18,126 nt of DNA from CAYWRO01 sp964460345 (GCA_964460345.1 CAYWRO010000069.1:1-18126); one strand, 5' to 3'. Positions 6,343 to 14,101 are shown, counted from the stretch's first letter. The notes: a model not told the origin generated them from the letters alone. Numbers and translations: made by a program.

Positions 6343-7637
6343 AGTCGCGCCTCCGTGCCCGCCAAGACCCACGCTCGCACGTGCTCCGTCACCTTGCGCA
6401 ACCGCTCGTCGCTGATCCGCTCTATGTAGTGCACCGAGATGTCCGAGCCGTCCTGATGGCCCATAATCAAGTCGACCGCCGGTCGGTCCCCAACTTCGTC
6501 GGCAACGGTCCTGAACGTGTGCCGCAACGAGTAGAACCCGCGGCCCGATTGATAGACCTTGCACGCGCGCATCAGCTTCCCGAACTCGAGGGACACCGCA
6601 TCAACCACCGTCGCCTGGCTCTTCGAGGTCGCGGACTTCGGCTCGCACACGCGCACCCATTGCCGGCCGTACTTCGTGATGAAAACCAGGTCGGCGTCGG
6701 CCTCGTCCTGCGGCGCCGGGCGCACCGGCTCGACGACACGGAGTGCTTCCATCGTCTCCGGCCACAGCGTCGCCCGGCGCGGAATCGCCGTCTTGGGCCG
6801 CGGAAACTCGAGTATGCCGGCCTCGAGGTCCAGTGCCGACCGCGGCAAGCACGAGACGTCCGTGTTGCCCAGCCCGCAGTTGACGCCAAGCAGGATCATC
6901 GCACGGAGTTGCGGTGACGCATTGTCGATCAGCTTTCGGATCTCCGCGGCCTCGAACATCTTCGGCCCGGCCCTCTGCCGGGCCTTGCGCATCACACGCA
7001 TTGGCGGCTTCTTGAACTCGGGGCCGAACCGCACCGGCCGGTCGATCATCTCCGAGTCGACGGCGAACTTGAACAGCGAACGCACGCGCTGAATTTCGCC
7101 GGCGAGAGTCACCGGCCCTCGCTTGCGGGCCAGCGACGCGCGGAGCACACCGAAGTCGGCCGGCCGCACATCATCGACCAGCCGATGCTTGCCGAGCACC
7201 CTCAGCACACGCTCGCAGGTCTTGTGATACTCGCTGAAGGACCGCAACCCCATCTCCCCGGTCTCGAGCCGCCGCTTCTTGGCCGTCAGGAAGCGGTTCG
7301 CCAGGTCCCGCAAGGTCGCCCCGTCGTTGGCGCCTGCGGGCGAAGGCGCCGAGCCGCGGCCCAGCGCCGCCCCGCCGGCGGCCGGGCGCGCCTCGCGGCC
7401 GCGGGGCACGCGGCCCGCGTGCAGCTCATCGCGCTGGACCAGATAGCGGTCGAGAGCGCCCATTGGGTCGTCCCACGGCCCGAAGAACACGAAGCGGCCT
7501 CGGATCTTCTTGGCCCACTGCCCGTTGCGATGCGGGAACAGGGGGAACTCCGCGTACGGCTTAGAAGGTCGGTTTCGAACACTGCTGTTCTTCTGACTGT
7601 CGTGCGGGGCCCGGACTGCGGCTGCATGGGTCGGCAT
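6339..7637 (-). CDS. Tyrosine recombinase / integrase
   Basis: This 432-residue site-specific recombinase probably catalyses integration and excision of the element. An N-terminal arm-binding-like region (about 30-75, RNGQWAKKIRGRFVFFGPW) is followed by a SAM-like core-binding domain (about 105-200) and a catalytic domain (about 225-420). Visible catalytic residues are R372-H373 with R376 (LRHTFRT), H394 (MGHQ) and the nucleophile Y404 (VHYIERI). The place of the first catalytic arginine reads GLGNTD (255-260) with no arginine at the usual position; I recall this variant from planctomycete integrases, but cannot check it here. The start is firm: ATG 7637 has AGGAGGT five bases upstream. It is the first gene of the element at the tRNA-Lys side, and its stop overlaps the next start. 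Confidence 0.93.
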   Translation of the reverse strand: MPTHAAAVRAPHDSQKNSSVRNRPSKPYAEFPLFPHRNGQWAKKIRGRFVFFGPWDDPMGALDRYLVQRDELHAGRVPRGREARPAAGGAALGRGSAPSPAGANDGATLRDLANRFLTAKKRRLETGEMGLRSFSEYHKTCERVLRVLGKHRLVDDVRPADFGVLRASLARKRGPVTLAGEIQRVRSLFKFAVDSEMIDRPVRFGPEFKKPPMRVMRKARQRAGPKMFEAAEIRKLIDNASPQLRAMILLGVNCGLGNTDVSCLPRSALDLEAGILEFPRPKTAIPRRATLWPETMEALRVVEPVRPAPQDEADADLVFITKYGRQWVRVCEPKSATSKSQATVVDAVSLEFGKLMRACKVYQSGRGFYSLRHTFRTVADEVGDRPAVDLIMGHQDGSDISVHYIERISDERLRKVTEHVRAWVLAGTEARL

Positions 7638-7655
7638 CGATACCTCCTATAGCGC

Positions 7656-7683
7656 AGTGTGCCGGAATCCTTCGAATTGTCAA
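7656..7683 (-). promoter_or_regulatory. Possible integrase promoter
   Basis: On the minus strand a perfect -35 hexamer TTGACA (7683-7678) is followed after 16 bases by CACACT (7661-7656), a weak -10. A start near 7649 would give a leader of about 12 bases before the integrase ATG. Two tandem copies of GGTGTCGTGG (7694-7703 and 7706-7715) lie just upstream and could be protein-binding sites. Confidence 0.35.
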
Positions 7684-7721
7684 GTGCATGTTTGGTGTCG
7701 TGGCGGGTGTCGTGGGCCTTT

Positions 7722-7751
7722 TTGTGGCGACGCGGCGTTTTCGCCTATCAT
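7722..7751 (+). promoter_or_regulatory. Possible tRNA-Lys promoter
   Basis: TTGTGG (7722-7727) and TATCAT (7746-7751) are separated by 18 bases, about 50 bases before the tRNA. The match is modest. Confidence 0.3.
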
Positions 7752-7804
7752 TGCGGCTCGCGTCGCGTCCTCGGGCCTTGGGGGCCGATTTGGCGGCATT
7801 GAGC

Positions 7805-7877
7805 GGGGGCGTAGCTCAGTCGGTAGAGCAGCGGTCTTTTAAACCGTTGGTCGCGAGTTCGAGTCTCGCCGCCCCCA
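7805..7877 (+). tRNA. tRNA-Lys (anticodon UUU)
   Basis: This is a complete 73-base cloverleaf. The acceptor stem GGGGGCG/CGCCCCC pairs fully, with discriminator A. The D arm is GCTC...GAGC. The anticodon stem GCGGT/ACCGT (one G-U pair) holds the loop CTTTTAA, giving anticodon TTT. The T arm is GCGAG-TTCGAGT-CTCGC. CCA is not encoded. The gene is intact, so any integration nearby left it functional. The integrase lies on its 5' side. Confidence 0.96.
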
Positions 7878-7963
7878 TTTGAGGGTTGGAGGCATGATGC
7901 GGGGCTGCTTCGGGGTGTGGAGCGGGTGGAAGGCAGCGCCGGGCGGGTGAGTGAAGTTCAAGG

Positions 7964-10900
7964 ATGAGCGGAGTGGGCGACGGGATGCTGGTGATTCATG
8001 CGAACTGGAGCGCGCCGGGCGATGAGACCGGGGCGCTGTGGGTGTGGGGGGAGAGCACGCGCGCCTGGGCCGCGGCTCAGGAGGCGCGGGGTTCAAACAG
8101 TGGTGGGGCCGGCGGCGGGGGACTGGCGACGCTGGCCAAAGCCATGCCGCACCCCTTCGCGGCGGCCGCGAGCGAGATCGCCGCGGCGGTGGCTGAGGCG
8201 ATGCAGCGGCACGGGGACCCGCTGATCGACGGGAACGGCATCGCCGAGGCGCCGGTCGAGGGGACGCTGACGCTTCGCCTGCCCTGCCACGAGGACGATC
8301 CTCTTCCCAGCCCGCATGTGGCGCACACCGTCGGTCACACGCTGGCGGAAGACATGGACGCGGTGGCCGTCCTGCGGATGGTGGACGTGCCTGCTGTGCG
8401 CGTCCCGGCGCAGCTTGCGCCGGCGGTGCTGGAGGCGCTGGATGAACTCGCCGCGGCACAGGCGGCGGCGAGAGACGGCGCGCACCAGGAGAACGGGTTC
8501 AGCGCCGGCGGGAACGGTCATGCAGAGGGGGCCGGTGGGGGGTCGGTGGTGGCCGGAAGCTCGCTGCGGTTCTTCGCCGCGGCGGCGAGGTTTCTGCGCC
8601 GGCTGCTGGCCCAGCAGCGGTTTGTGCCGACGCTCGCGCAGGATGCGGCGGGACAGGTGGAGGGGTTGTGGCAGCCGTGGCTCGCCGACAAGCCGACGCT
8701 TGAAGGCCTGCAGCGGCTGCTGGATGCCATGCCGCCGATTGCGCGCAGCGGCGTGGACGGCTTTTCGCATGAGCCGTGGCCGATCCTCGAAGACTTTCTG
8801 CTCCGGACCGGCGATGCGGCCTGCCGCGGCGTGATGCTGCGGGAGGAGATGTCCGATGCCCTGGAGGATCGCGACGAGTCTGATCCGCACGTGATGTGGT
8901 TGAAGGGGCTGCTGGCGGGGGAGGACAGGATCGAAGCGCCGTATCAGCAGCGCAACGAGCTGGTGAAGCGCGTGCGTCGGTGGATCGGCGGGCTGGAAGA
9001 GCGCGCGGTCGCGACCGACTGGCGACTGAGCCTGAAGTTGTCGGAGCCATTTGACGTTTCGTCGATGGGTCCGGACCTGGCCGTGCCGGGCGAGAGCGTG
9101 CGCTGGACCTTGTCGCTGCACCTGGAGAACGTGCAGCATCCGACCGTCGTGCTCGATGCGGCGGACATCTGGTCGCTCTCCGGCGGCCGCGGCGGCGCGA
9201 TCAGCGTGGAGGGGCAGCGGGTGGAAGCGCCGCAGGAGATCCTGCTGGCCGAGTTGGCGCGGGCGGCGCGGCTGTACAAGCCGCTGGAGCGGCTGCTGGA
9301 TGAGCCGGATCCGAGTGAAACGGATCTGTCCACGGCCGAGGCGTACCGGTTCCTGCGCGAGATCCGGCCGATCCTGCTGGAGCAGGGCGTGAGCGTCGCC
9401 GCGCCGGACTGGTGGGATTCCCCGACGATCCGGCTCGGAGCGCGGTTGCAGGTCGAGTCCGATCCGTTGGATTTCGAAGCGATGGCCGAGACGCTCGGTG
9501 CTGCGGATGCGACGGTGACGCGCCTCGGCATGCACTCGCTGGTCAGTTACAACTGGCAGCTCGCCGTGGGAGACACGCTGCTGACGCTCGAGCAGTTTGA
9601 AAAGCTCGCGAGCAAGCAGGCCCCACTGGTGATGCTCGACGGCCGGTGGGTCGAGATCCGGCCGGAAGACGTGAAGGCGGCGGTGCGCTTCCTGAAGGAG
9701 AACCCGGGCGGCCAGATTGAGGTCGGTCGCGCACTGCGGCTGGCGTACGGGACGGACCAGCGCGAGACGGGCCTGCCGATTCTCGGCATGGATGCGACGG
9801 GGTGGGTCGATGCGGTGTTCGGCTCCGGCGCGGCGGGCGCCCAGGGCGGCGACAAGGCCGCGGGGCTCGGGGGAGACCGGCTGCCGGTGCTGAGCCCGCC
9901 CGAAGGATTTGTGGGCACGCTGCGGCCGTACCAGGTCAAGGGCATGTCGTGGATGTCGTTCATGGACCGGCTTGGCCTGGGGATTTGCCTTGCCGACGAC
10001 ATGGGCTTGGGCAAGACGGTGCAGTTGCTGGCGCTGCTGCTGCATGAGAAGAACGCGTTCCGCGAGATCAAGGGGAGCGATGACGGCGACATGCCCATCG
10101 GCAAGCGTCCGACGCTGCTGATCGTGCCGATGTCCGTGGTTGCCAACTGGGTGCGGGAGGCGCGCCGCTTCACGCCGCAGTTGAAGGTGCACGTCCATCA
10201 CGGGCTCGACCGGCCGCAGGGCGCCGCGCTGGTGAAGGCTGCGCAGAAGGCGGACATGGTCGTGACGACGTACGCCCTGGCGCACCGCGATCGCGACGAC
10301 CTGGCGATGATCAACTGGGGTCGCGTGGTGCTGGACGAGGCGCAGAACATCAAGAATCCCGCGGCGAAGCAGTCTCGCGCGATTCGCGAGATCGATGCGC
10401 CGCGCCGCATCGCCCTGACGGGCACGCCGGTCGAAAACCGCCTGGGCGAGCTCTGGGCGATCATGGACTTCCTCAACAAGGATTACTTCGGCCCCAGCGA
10501 GCAGTTCCGCCGCAAGTTCGCGGTGCCGATCGAGCGGTATCACGATCGCCGGAAGGCGGACCAGCTTCGCGGCCTCGTGCAGCCGTTCATCCTCCGCCGT
10601 CTCAAGAGCGATCCGAACGTCATCACGGACCTGCCGGAGAAGGTGGAGAGCAAGGAGTACTGCTATCTCACGGCCGAGCAGGCGTCGCTCTACCAGACGG
10701 TGGTCAGCGACATGTTGACGGCGGCGGAGAAGGCCGAGGGCATCCAGCGCCGCGGCGTGGTGCTCGCGGGATTGATCAAGCTGAAGCAGATCTGCAACCA
10801 CCCGGCGCACTTCATGAAGGAAGCGCAGGCCGGAGCAAACGGCGCCGGGCCGGAGGGGCCGCCGGTCAGCGCAGCACGCTCCGGCAAGTGCGCGCGGCTG

Positions 10901-11428
10901 GTCGAGATGCTGCAGGAGGTGCTCGCGGCCGGCGACCAGGCGCTGGTCTTCACGCAGTTCCGCCAGGCGGGGCACCTGCTCGCGGCGATGCTGCGGCACG
11001 ATCTGGATCGCGAGGTGCTGTTCCTGCACGGTGGCACGCCGACGGCGCAGCGCGAGAAGATGATCGAAACATTCCAGCGCGCGGACGGCACGGCGCCGAT
11101 CTTCATTCTTTCACTCAAGGCGGGCGGCATCGGCCTGAACCTGACCGCCGCGAACCACGTGTTCCACTTCGACCGCTGGTGGAACCCGGCGGTGGAGGCG
11201 CAGGCGACGGACCGGGCGTACCGGATCGGGCAGACGCGCACGGTGCTGGTGCACAAGTTCATCGTGTCCGGCACGCTGGAGGAGCGGATCGACGAGATGA
11301 TCGAATCCAAGGTGGAACTTGCGGAGCAGGTGATTGGTTCCGGTGAGCAGTGGCTGACGGAACTGGACGGGACACAGCTTCGCGACCTGCTGGCGCTGCG
11401 GTCTGACGCCGTGGGGGTTGAAGCATGA
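7964..11428 (+). CDS. SNF2-family DEAD-like helicase with DUF3670-like region
   Basis: This is an ATP-dependent DNA translocase of the SNF2/RapA type, up to 1154 residues. The N-terminal half (to about 640) is the long region typical of bacterial SNF2 helicases, including a DUF3670-like stretch near 552-583 (LVMLDGRWVEIRPEDVKAAV). The motor has Walker A DDMGLGKT (678-685), Walker B DEAQ (791-794), ALTGTPVENRLGELW, FILRRLKSDP, and in the second RecA lobe GGIGLNLTAANHVFHFDRWW with QATDRAYRIGQ. All motor motifs look intact. The first ATG (7964) has AAGG directly against it; ATG 7985 (MLVIHANW) matches the usual start of the family better. It overlaps the SWIM gene by ATGA, so both products are made together. 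The role is probably DNA or transcription-complex remodelling; no substrate is evident. Confidence 0.93.
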   Translation: MSGVGDGMLVIHANWSAPGDETGALWVWGESTRAWAAAQEARGSNSGGAGGGGLATLAKAMPHPFAAAASEIAAAVAEAMQRHGDPLIDGNGIAEAPVEGTLTLRLPCHEDDPLPSPHVAHTVGHTLAEDMDAVAVLRMVDVPAVRVPAQLAPAVLEALDELAAAQAAARDGAHQENGFSAGGNGHAEGAGGGSVVAGSSLRFFAAAARFLRRLLAQQRFVPTLAQDAAGQVEGLWQPWLADKPTLEGLQRLLDAMPPIARSGVDGFSHEPWPILEDFLLRTGDAACRGVMLREEMSDALEDRDESDPHVMWLKGLLAGEDRIEAPYQQRNELVKRVRRWIGGLEERAVATDWRLSLKLSEPFDVSSMGPDLAVPGESVRWTLSLHLENVQHPTVVLDAADIWSLSGGRGGAISVEGQRVEAPQEILLAELARAARLYKPLERLLDEPDPSETDLSTAEAYRFLREIRPILLEQGVSVAAPDWWDSPTIRLGARLQVESDPLDFEAMAETLGAADATVTRLGMHSLVSYNWQLAVGDTLLTLEQFEKLASKQAPLVMLDGRWVEIRPEDVKAAVRFLKENPGGQIEVGRALRLAYGTDQRETGLPILGMDATGWVDAVFGSGAAGAQGGDKAAGLGGDRLPVLSPPEGFVGTLRPYQVKGMSWMSFMDRLGLGICLADDMGLGKTVQLLALLLHEKNAFREIKGSDDGDMPIGKRPTLLIVPMSVVANWVREARRFTPQLKVHVHHGLDRPQGAALVKAAQKADMVVTTYALAHRDRDDLAMINWGRVVLDEAQNIKNPAAKQSRAIREIDAPRRIALTGTPVENRLGELWAIMDFLNKDYFGPSEQFRRKFAVPIERYHDRRKADQLRGLVQPFILRRLKSDPNVITDLPEKVESKEYCYLTAEQASLYQTVVSDMLTAAEKAEGIQRRGVVLAGLIKLKQICNHPAHFMKEAQAGANGAGPEGPPVSAARSGKCARLVEMLQEVLAAGDQALVFTQFRQAGHLLAAMLRHDLDREVLFLHGGTPTAQREKMIETFQRADGTAPIFILSLKAGGIGLNLTAANHVFHFDRWWNPAVEAQATDRAYRIGQTRTVLVHKFIVSGTLEERIDEMIESKVELAEQVIGSGEQWLTELDGTQLRDLLALRSDAVGVEA

Positions 11429-12411
11429 GCCGTCGCAAGGACGATCCGCGTGTGCCGGAGTCTCTCCGCAAGGGGCTGCCGGAAGTGAAGCGCTCGGCGA
11501 ACATCTATCGCCGGGATGTGCCGACGGCCAAGCCGCGGCGTGTGACGGGCGGGATTCGCTCCGGGGCGGAGCCGACCGAGGGGCCGAACCTGTGGGCGGC
11601 GCAGCGCTGGATGCGCATCATCGAAAGCGCTGTGGAGGCGGGGAAGGCGAATCCCGAGCAGCTTGCCGAGGGGCTGGAGTACGCACGGCTGGGGCAGACG
11701 CGGACGATGACAATCGGGGCGGGCGCGATCGATGCGCGCGTGCAGGGGCGCATGCCGCGGGCGTATCGCGTGCAGGTGCGCATCCCCACGTTTGCTGCGC
11801 CGCAGTGGGAGCGCGTGATCGGCGCGATGCTCGGGCAGGCGCGGTACGTGGCGCGGCTCCTGGCCGGCGAGCTTCCGGCGAACATTGAGGACGTGTTCAT
11901 CCCGGAAGGGCTTCGGCTCTTTCCGTCGCAGCCGCAGGATGTGGCGGTCTCGTGCACGTGCGATGTCGAGGGGCCGTGGTGCAAGCATGCGTGCTGCATC
12001 ATGAAGCTCATCTCCAACCGGCTCATCAACGAGCCGTTTCTGGTTTTCCAGCTTCGCGGCATGCCGCAGGAGGACTTGCTGGAGCGTGTTCGTGCGCACC
12101 GTGCCGCGGCGGGCGCCGGGGCGGGCGGGGGAAGCACGCCGATTTTCACGCCGCATCTGCCCGGCGTGGCGGACCGGCAGAGCCCCAAGCTGGACGAGTG
12201 CGTCGAAAGCTTTTTTGCGGCGGGGCCGGGGTTGGAGGAGATCGACCTGTCGGTGCAGCCGCCGGAGGTGAGTCATCCGCTGCTGCGGCGGCTTGGGCCA
12301 AGCCCGTTCGATCGCGCGAAGTTCCCGTTGGTGGGGCTGCTGGCGACCTGCTATGAGGTTGTGGGCCAGGCTGCGCTGGAGGGGAGCGCGGAGGATGAGG
12401 AGGGGGAGTGA
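11425..12411 (+). CDS. SWIM zinc-finger protein
   Basis: This 328-residue protein carries a SWIM-type zinc-binding motif, C177-x-C179, six residues, then C186-x-H188 (SCTCDVEGPWCKH), followed by the helix ACCIMKLISNRLI. SWIM domains bind nucleic acid or protein and occur with SNF2 ATPases in bacteria, either fused or as neighbours. Here the gene overlaps the helicase by four bases, consistent with a shared complex. The N-terminal third is basic (SRRKDDPRVPESLRKGLP) and the middle (about 105-165) is a compact region seen before the SWIM motif in this family. The C-terminal tail (from about 215) is low in complexity and probably disordered in part. A specific cellular role cannot be stated. Confidence 0.88.
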   Translation: MSRRKDDPRVPESLRKGLPEVKRSANIYRRDVPTAKPRRVTGGIRSGAEPTEGPNLWAAQRWMRIIESAVEAGKANPEQLAEGLEYARLGQTRTMTIGAGAIDARVQGRMPRAYRVQVRIPTFAAPQWERVIGAMLGQARYVARLLAGELPANIEDVFIPEGLRLFPSQPQDVAVSCTCDVEGPWCKHACCIMKLISNRLINEPFLVFQLRGMPQEDLLERVRAHRAAAGAGAGGGSTPIFTPHLPGVADRQSPKLDECVESFFAAGPGLEEIDLSVQPPEVSHPLLRRLGPSPFDRAKFPLVGLLATCYEVVGQAALEGSAEDEEGE

Positions 12412-12450
12412 GGGGAGTTGGGTGGGGGGATCATCTGGCATGTGAAAGCG

Positions 12451-12478
12451 CGCACCGGGGGTGTTTCACCCCGGTGCG
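12451..12478. repeat. Hairpin after the SNF2-SWIM operon
   Basis: CGCACCGGGGGTG and CACCCCGGTGCG form a 12-bp stem with one bulged G and a TTT loop, 40 bases after the SWIM stop. The flank GCGCACCG (12450-12457) can also pair with CGGTGCGC at 12510-12517, so two alternative folds are possible. With no T-run it is not a standard terminator, but it may stabilise the transcript end. Confidence 0.6.
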
Positions 12479-12486
12479 AGCGAGGG

Positions 12487-12510
12487 TCACAGGCGGGACG
12501 CCTGTGCCAC
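12487..12510. repeat. Dispersed inverted repeat, copy 1
   Basis: Arms CACAGGC and GCCTGTG surround the loop GGGAC. The 24-base unit is repeated at 12977-13000 with a single difference. Confidence 0.75.
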
Positions 12511-12684
12511 GGTGCGCAGTCTCTCTCATGAGAGGGTGTCTTCAGATGTCGGCTCTTCTCACGACTTGGGGGGCGTGGCACGTTTGCCCGGAGCCTGCGG
12601 GAGCCGGATCGGCATGAGGTTGGTCATGTCGTGGTGTCCGGCTTGCGTGCGTTGCAGAGTCTGCTGGTGTCGACGCGCGTCGAT

Positions 12685-12707
12685 GGCACAGGTGGAGTGC
12701 CTGTGCC
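12685..12707. repeat. Dispersed inverted repeat, variant copy
   Basis: GGCACAGG and CCTGTGCC form an 8-bp perfect stem around the loop TGGAGTG. The stem resembles the two 24-base copies but the loop differs, so it is a diverged member. Confidence 0.6.
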
Positions 12708-12771
12708 GCGGGGTTAGGGGTTGCTGGTAGGTCACGGTTACGAAAGAGAGGGCCCTCTATAAAGGGGTGCG

Positions 12772-12806
12772 CGGAACGGATCGGGCGCGCAGGGCGTTCC
12801 GTTTTT
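12772..12806 (+). terminator. Possible intrinsic terminator
   Basis: CGGAACG (12772-12778) pairs with CGTTCCG (12795-12801), and five T residues follow at once. The 16-base loop is long and contains GCGCGC. It lies 360 bases after the SWIM gene, so it may end read-through from that operon or an unseen short transcript. Confidence 0.4.
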
Positions 12807-12976
12807 GAGGTGGTGATGTGCGCAAGTGGTTGGTGGGGCGGGGGTAATGATTTTTGATTTCTTTTCGTTTTGGGGGTGTGGGAAGTGCAAGCTGGCGCGC
12901 CCGGGAGGGGGCGCGCGGGGGTTTGCAAGGGGATTACAGGTTTACAGGCGGGGATGCCGGTGCCACCGGCTGGGGT

Positions 12977-13000
12977 TCACAGGCAGGACGCCTGTGCCAC
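12977..13000. repeat. Dispersed inverted repeat, copy 2
   Basis: The same unit as at 12487-12510 with one change in the loop (AGGAC for GGGAC). It lies 13 bases beyond the 3' end of the minus-strand ATP-grasp gene. Confidence 0.75.
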
Positions 13001-13013
13001 AGGGCTGGGCCGC

Positions 13014-14063
13014 TTATCGGCGTTGTTGCTTGTAGCGGATGCCGAGGTTCATGATGCGCTCGATGAGGCCCTTGTAGGTGAGGCCGGCGGCGTGCGCGGC
13101 GAGCGAGAAGTCTTCATCGCTGGCGAGCTGCGGGTTGGGGTTTGACTCGATCAGGTACAGCCGCGGCGGGTCTTCGTCGGTGAGGCGGAGGTCGATGCGG
13201 GCGTAGCCGGTCTGCTCGAGCGTGCGGTAGGCTCGCTTGCAGGTGTGGATGATCTTCGCGGCGAGCGCATCGGGCAGGTCTTTGGCTTGGCGCGTGATGA
13301 TGCCGCGGGACTCCTGGTACTTGATGTCCCACTTCACCTTGTGGGTGGCGATGCGGTAACTGCCCTCCGGGAGCTTGTCGAAGTGGAGTTCCCAGATGGG
13401 GAAGGCGTCGAGGCGCTGGTTGCCGATGAGCGAGACGTAGAGCTCGCGGCCGTCGATGAACTCTTCGACGATGGCGTCAGTGCCGACCTGGTCGTGGATG
13501 AACTCGATGCGTTCGCGGAGGCGAGCATCGTCTTCGACGATGGAAGCCTGCGAGATGCCGACAGAACCGTGCGCGGTGAGCGACTTGACGATAAGCGGGA
13601 AGCGCAGCCGCTGCGGGTGGAGCCCGCCATGCTGCCCGGCCCCCCAGCGTGCGCCGCGGCGGGCGATCATGTACTCCGGCACGCGGATGCGATGATGGCG
13701 GAGGATCTTGCGCTGGCGCGCCTTGTCAGTCGAGAAGAGCATGCCGATGGGGTTGCAGCCGGTGTAGGCCTGGCCGATGAGCTCCAGGTACCCGAGGACG
13801 TGCGCCATCTTCTCCTGTGAATGGTCGAACTCTTCCAGGACGTTGAAGACGATGTGCGGCTTGAACTCGTTGATCGCGTCGATCAGCGGGGTGAGGTCGT
13901 TGTCGAGGCCGACAATGCGCACCTCGTGGCCGGAGTGTTCAAGCTGGACCGAGACGTCGTAGTCCATTTTGATGGGATCGATCTCCCGCTCGCTCATGCC
14001 TTCGAGCGAATCGGGAGGGATGAGATCCTTGCGAGTCATCATGAGGACGCGACGCCGTGCCAT
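13014..14063 (-). CDS. ATP-grasp enzyme, D-Ala-D-Ala ligase-like
   Basis: This 349-residue enzyme has an N-terminal Rossmann-like pre-ATP-grasp domain (about 1-110; HEVRIVGLDND, HIVFNVLEEF, GQAYTGCNP) and an ATP-grasp domain. The ATP-grasp part shows FPLIVKSLTAHGSVGI (155-170), AIVEEFIDGRELYVSLIG (197-214) and the Mg-binding region ARIDLRL...LIESNPNPQL (288-313). The family joins a carboxylate to an amine through an acyl phosphate. The layout resembles D-alanine-D-alanine ligase, but the acidic motif differs from the usual ligase signature, so the substrate is unknown and a peptide-ligase role is possible. ATG 14063 has only a weak ribosome-binding site, and MM at 8-9 is an alternative start. 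The gene stands alone, with a purine repeat upstream. Confidence 0.85.
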   Translation of the reverse strand: MARRRVLMMTRKDLIPPDSLEGMSEREIDPIKMDYDVSVQLEHSGHEVRIVGLDNDLTPLIDAINEFKPHIVFNVLEEFDHSQEKMAHVLGYLELIGQAYTGCNPIGMLFSTDKARQRKILRHHRIRVPEYMIARRGARWGAGQHGGLHPQRLRFPLIVKSLTAHGSVGISQASIVEDDARLRERIEFIHDQVGTDAIVEEFIDGRELYVSLIGNQRLDAFPIWELHFDKLPEGSYRIATHKVKWDIKYQESRGIITRQAKDLPDALAAKIIHTCKRAYRTLEQTGYARIDLRLTDEDPPRLYLIESNPNPQLASDEDFSLAAHAAGLTYKGLIERIMNLGIRYKQQRR

Positions 14064-14101
14064 CGTGCGATTATCGCATGGTGGAAGGCGGTTGTCACGG
14101 C

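Larger units (their letters stand above)
728..7637 (-). mobile_element. Integrated element with satellite-like gene order
   Basis: This block groups the minus-strand genes integrase, winged-helix-like protein, excisionase-like protein, primase-helicase, small-terminase-like HTH protein and ParB-methyltransferase. They are tightly packed, several with overlapping or abutting ends, and lower in GC than the flanks. The limits given are gene limits, not att sites: no flanking direct repeat could be found, and the left border may lie before base 1. The set resembles phage-inducible islands or P4-like satellites; a prophage fragment remains possible. Confidence 0.75.
12412..13013. other. 600-bp gene-free stretch with hairpin repeats
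   Basis: No convincing gene is seen. The open frames on both strands here are proline-, arginine- or glycine-rich GC artefacts. The stretch holds several perfect short palindromes: CTCTCATGAGAG 12523-12534, TCGACGCGCGTCGA 12670-12683 and AGAGGGCCCTCT 12747-12758. There is a stem GCGCGCCC/GGGCGCGC at 12895-12916, and a T-rich run at about 12847-12871 that contrasts with the GC-rich surroundings. The dispersed repeats and the possible terminator are listed separately. Confidence 0.7.

Noticed and set aside
8093..11029. 978-codon open frame on the minus strand opposite the SNF2 gene
   Set aside because: It lies fully antisense to a helicase with intact motifs, is rich in Arg, His, Leu and Gln with no domain pattern, and is the usual shadow of a very GC-rich gene.
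10690..12441. 583-codon minus-strand open frame across the SNF2/SWIM junction
   Set aside because: Antisense to two well-supported genes, with low-complexity Arg/Pro/Ser composition.
12542..12928. 128-codon minus-strand open frame in the gene-free stretch
   Set aside because: Proline-, threonine- and histidine-rich, crosses several palindromes and the terminator-like hairpin, and has no domain pattern.
12451..13000. Repeats considered as a CRISPR array
   Set aside because: Only two or three copies, irregular spacing of about 200-290 bases, palindromic units and no cas gene.
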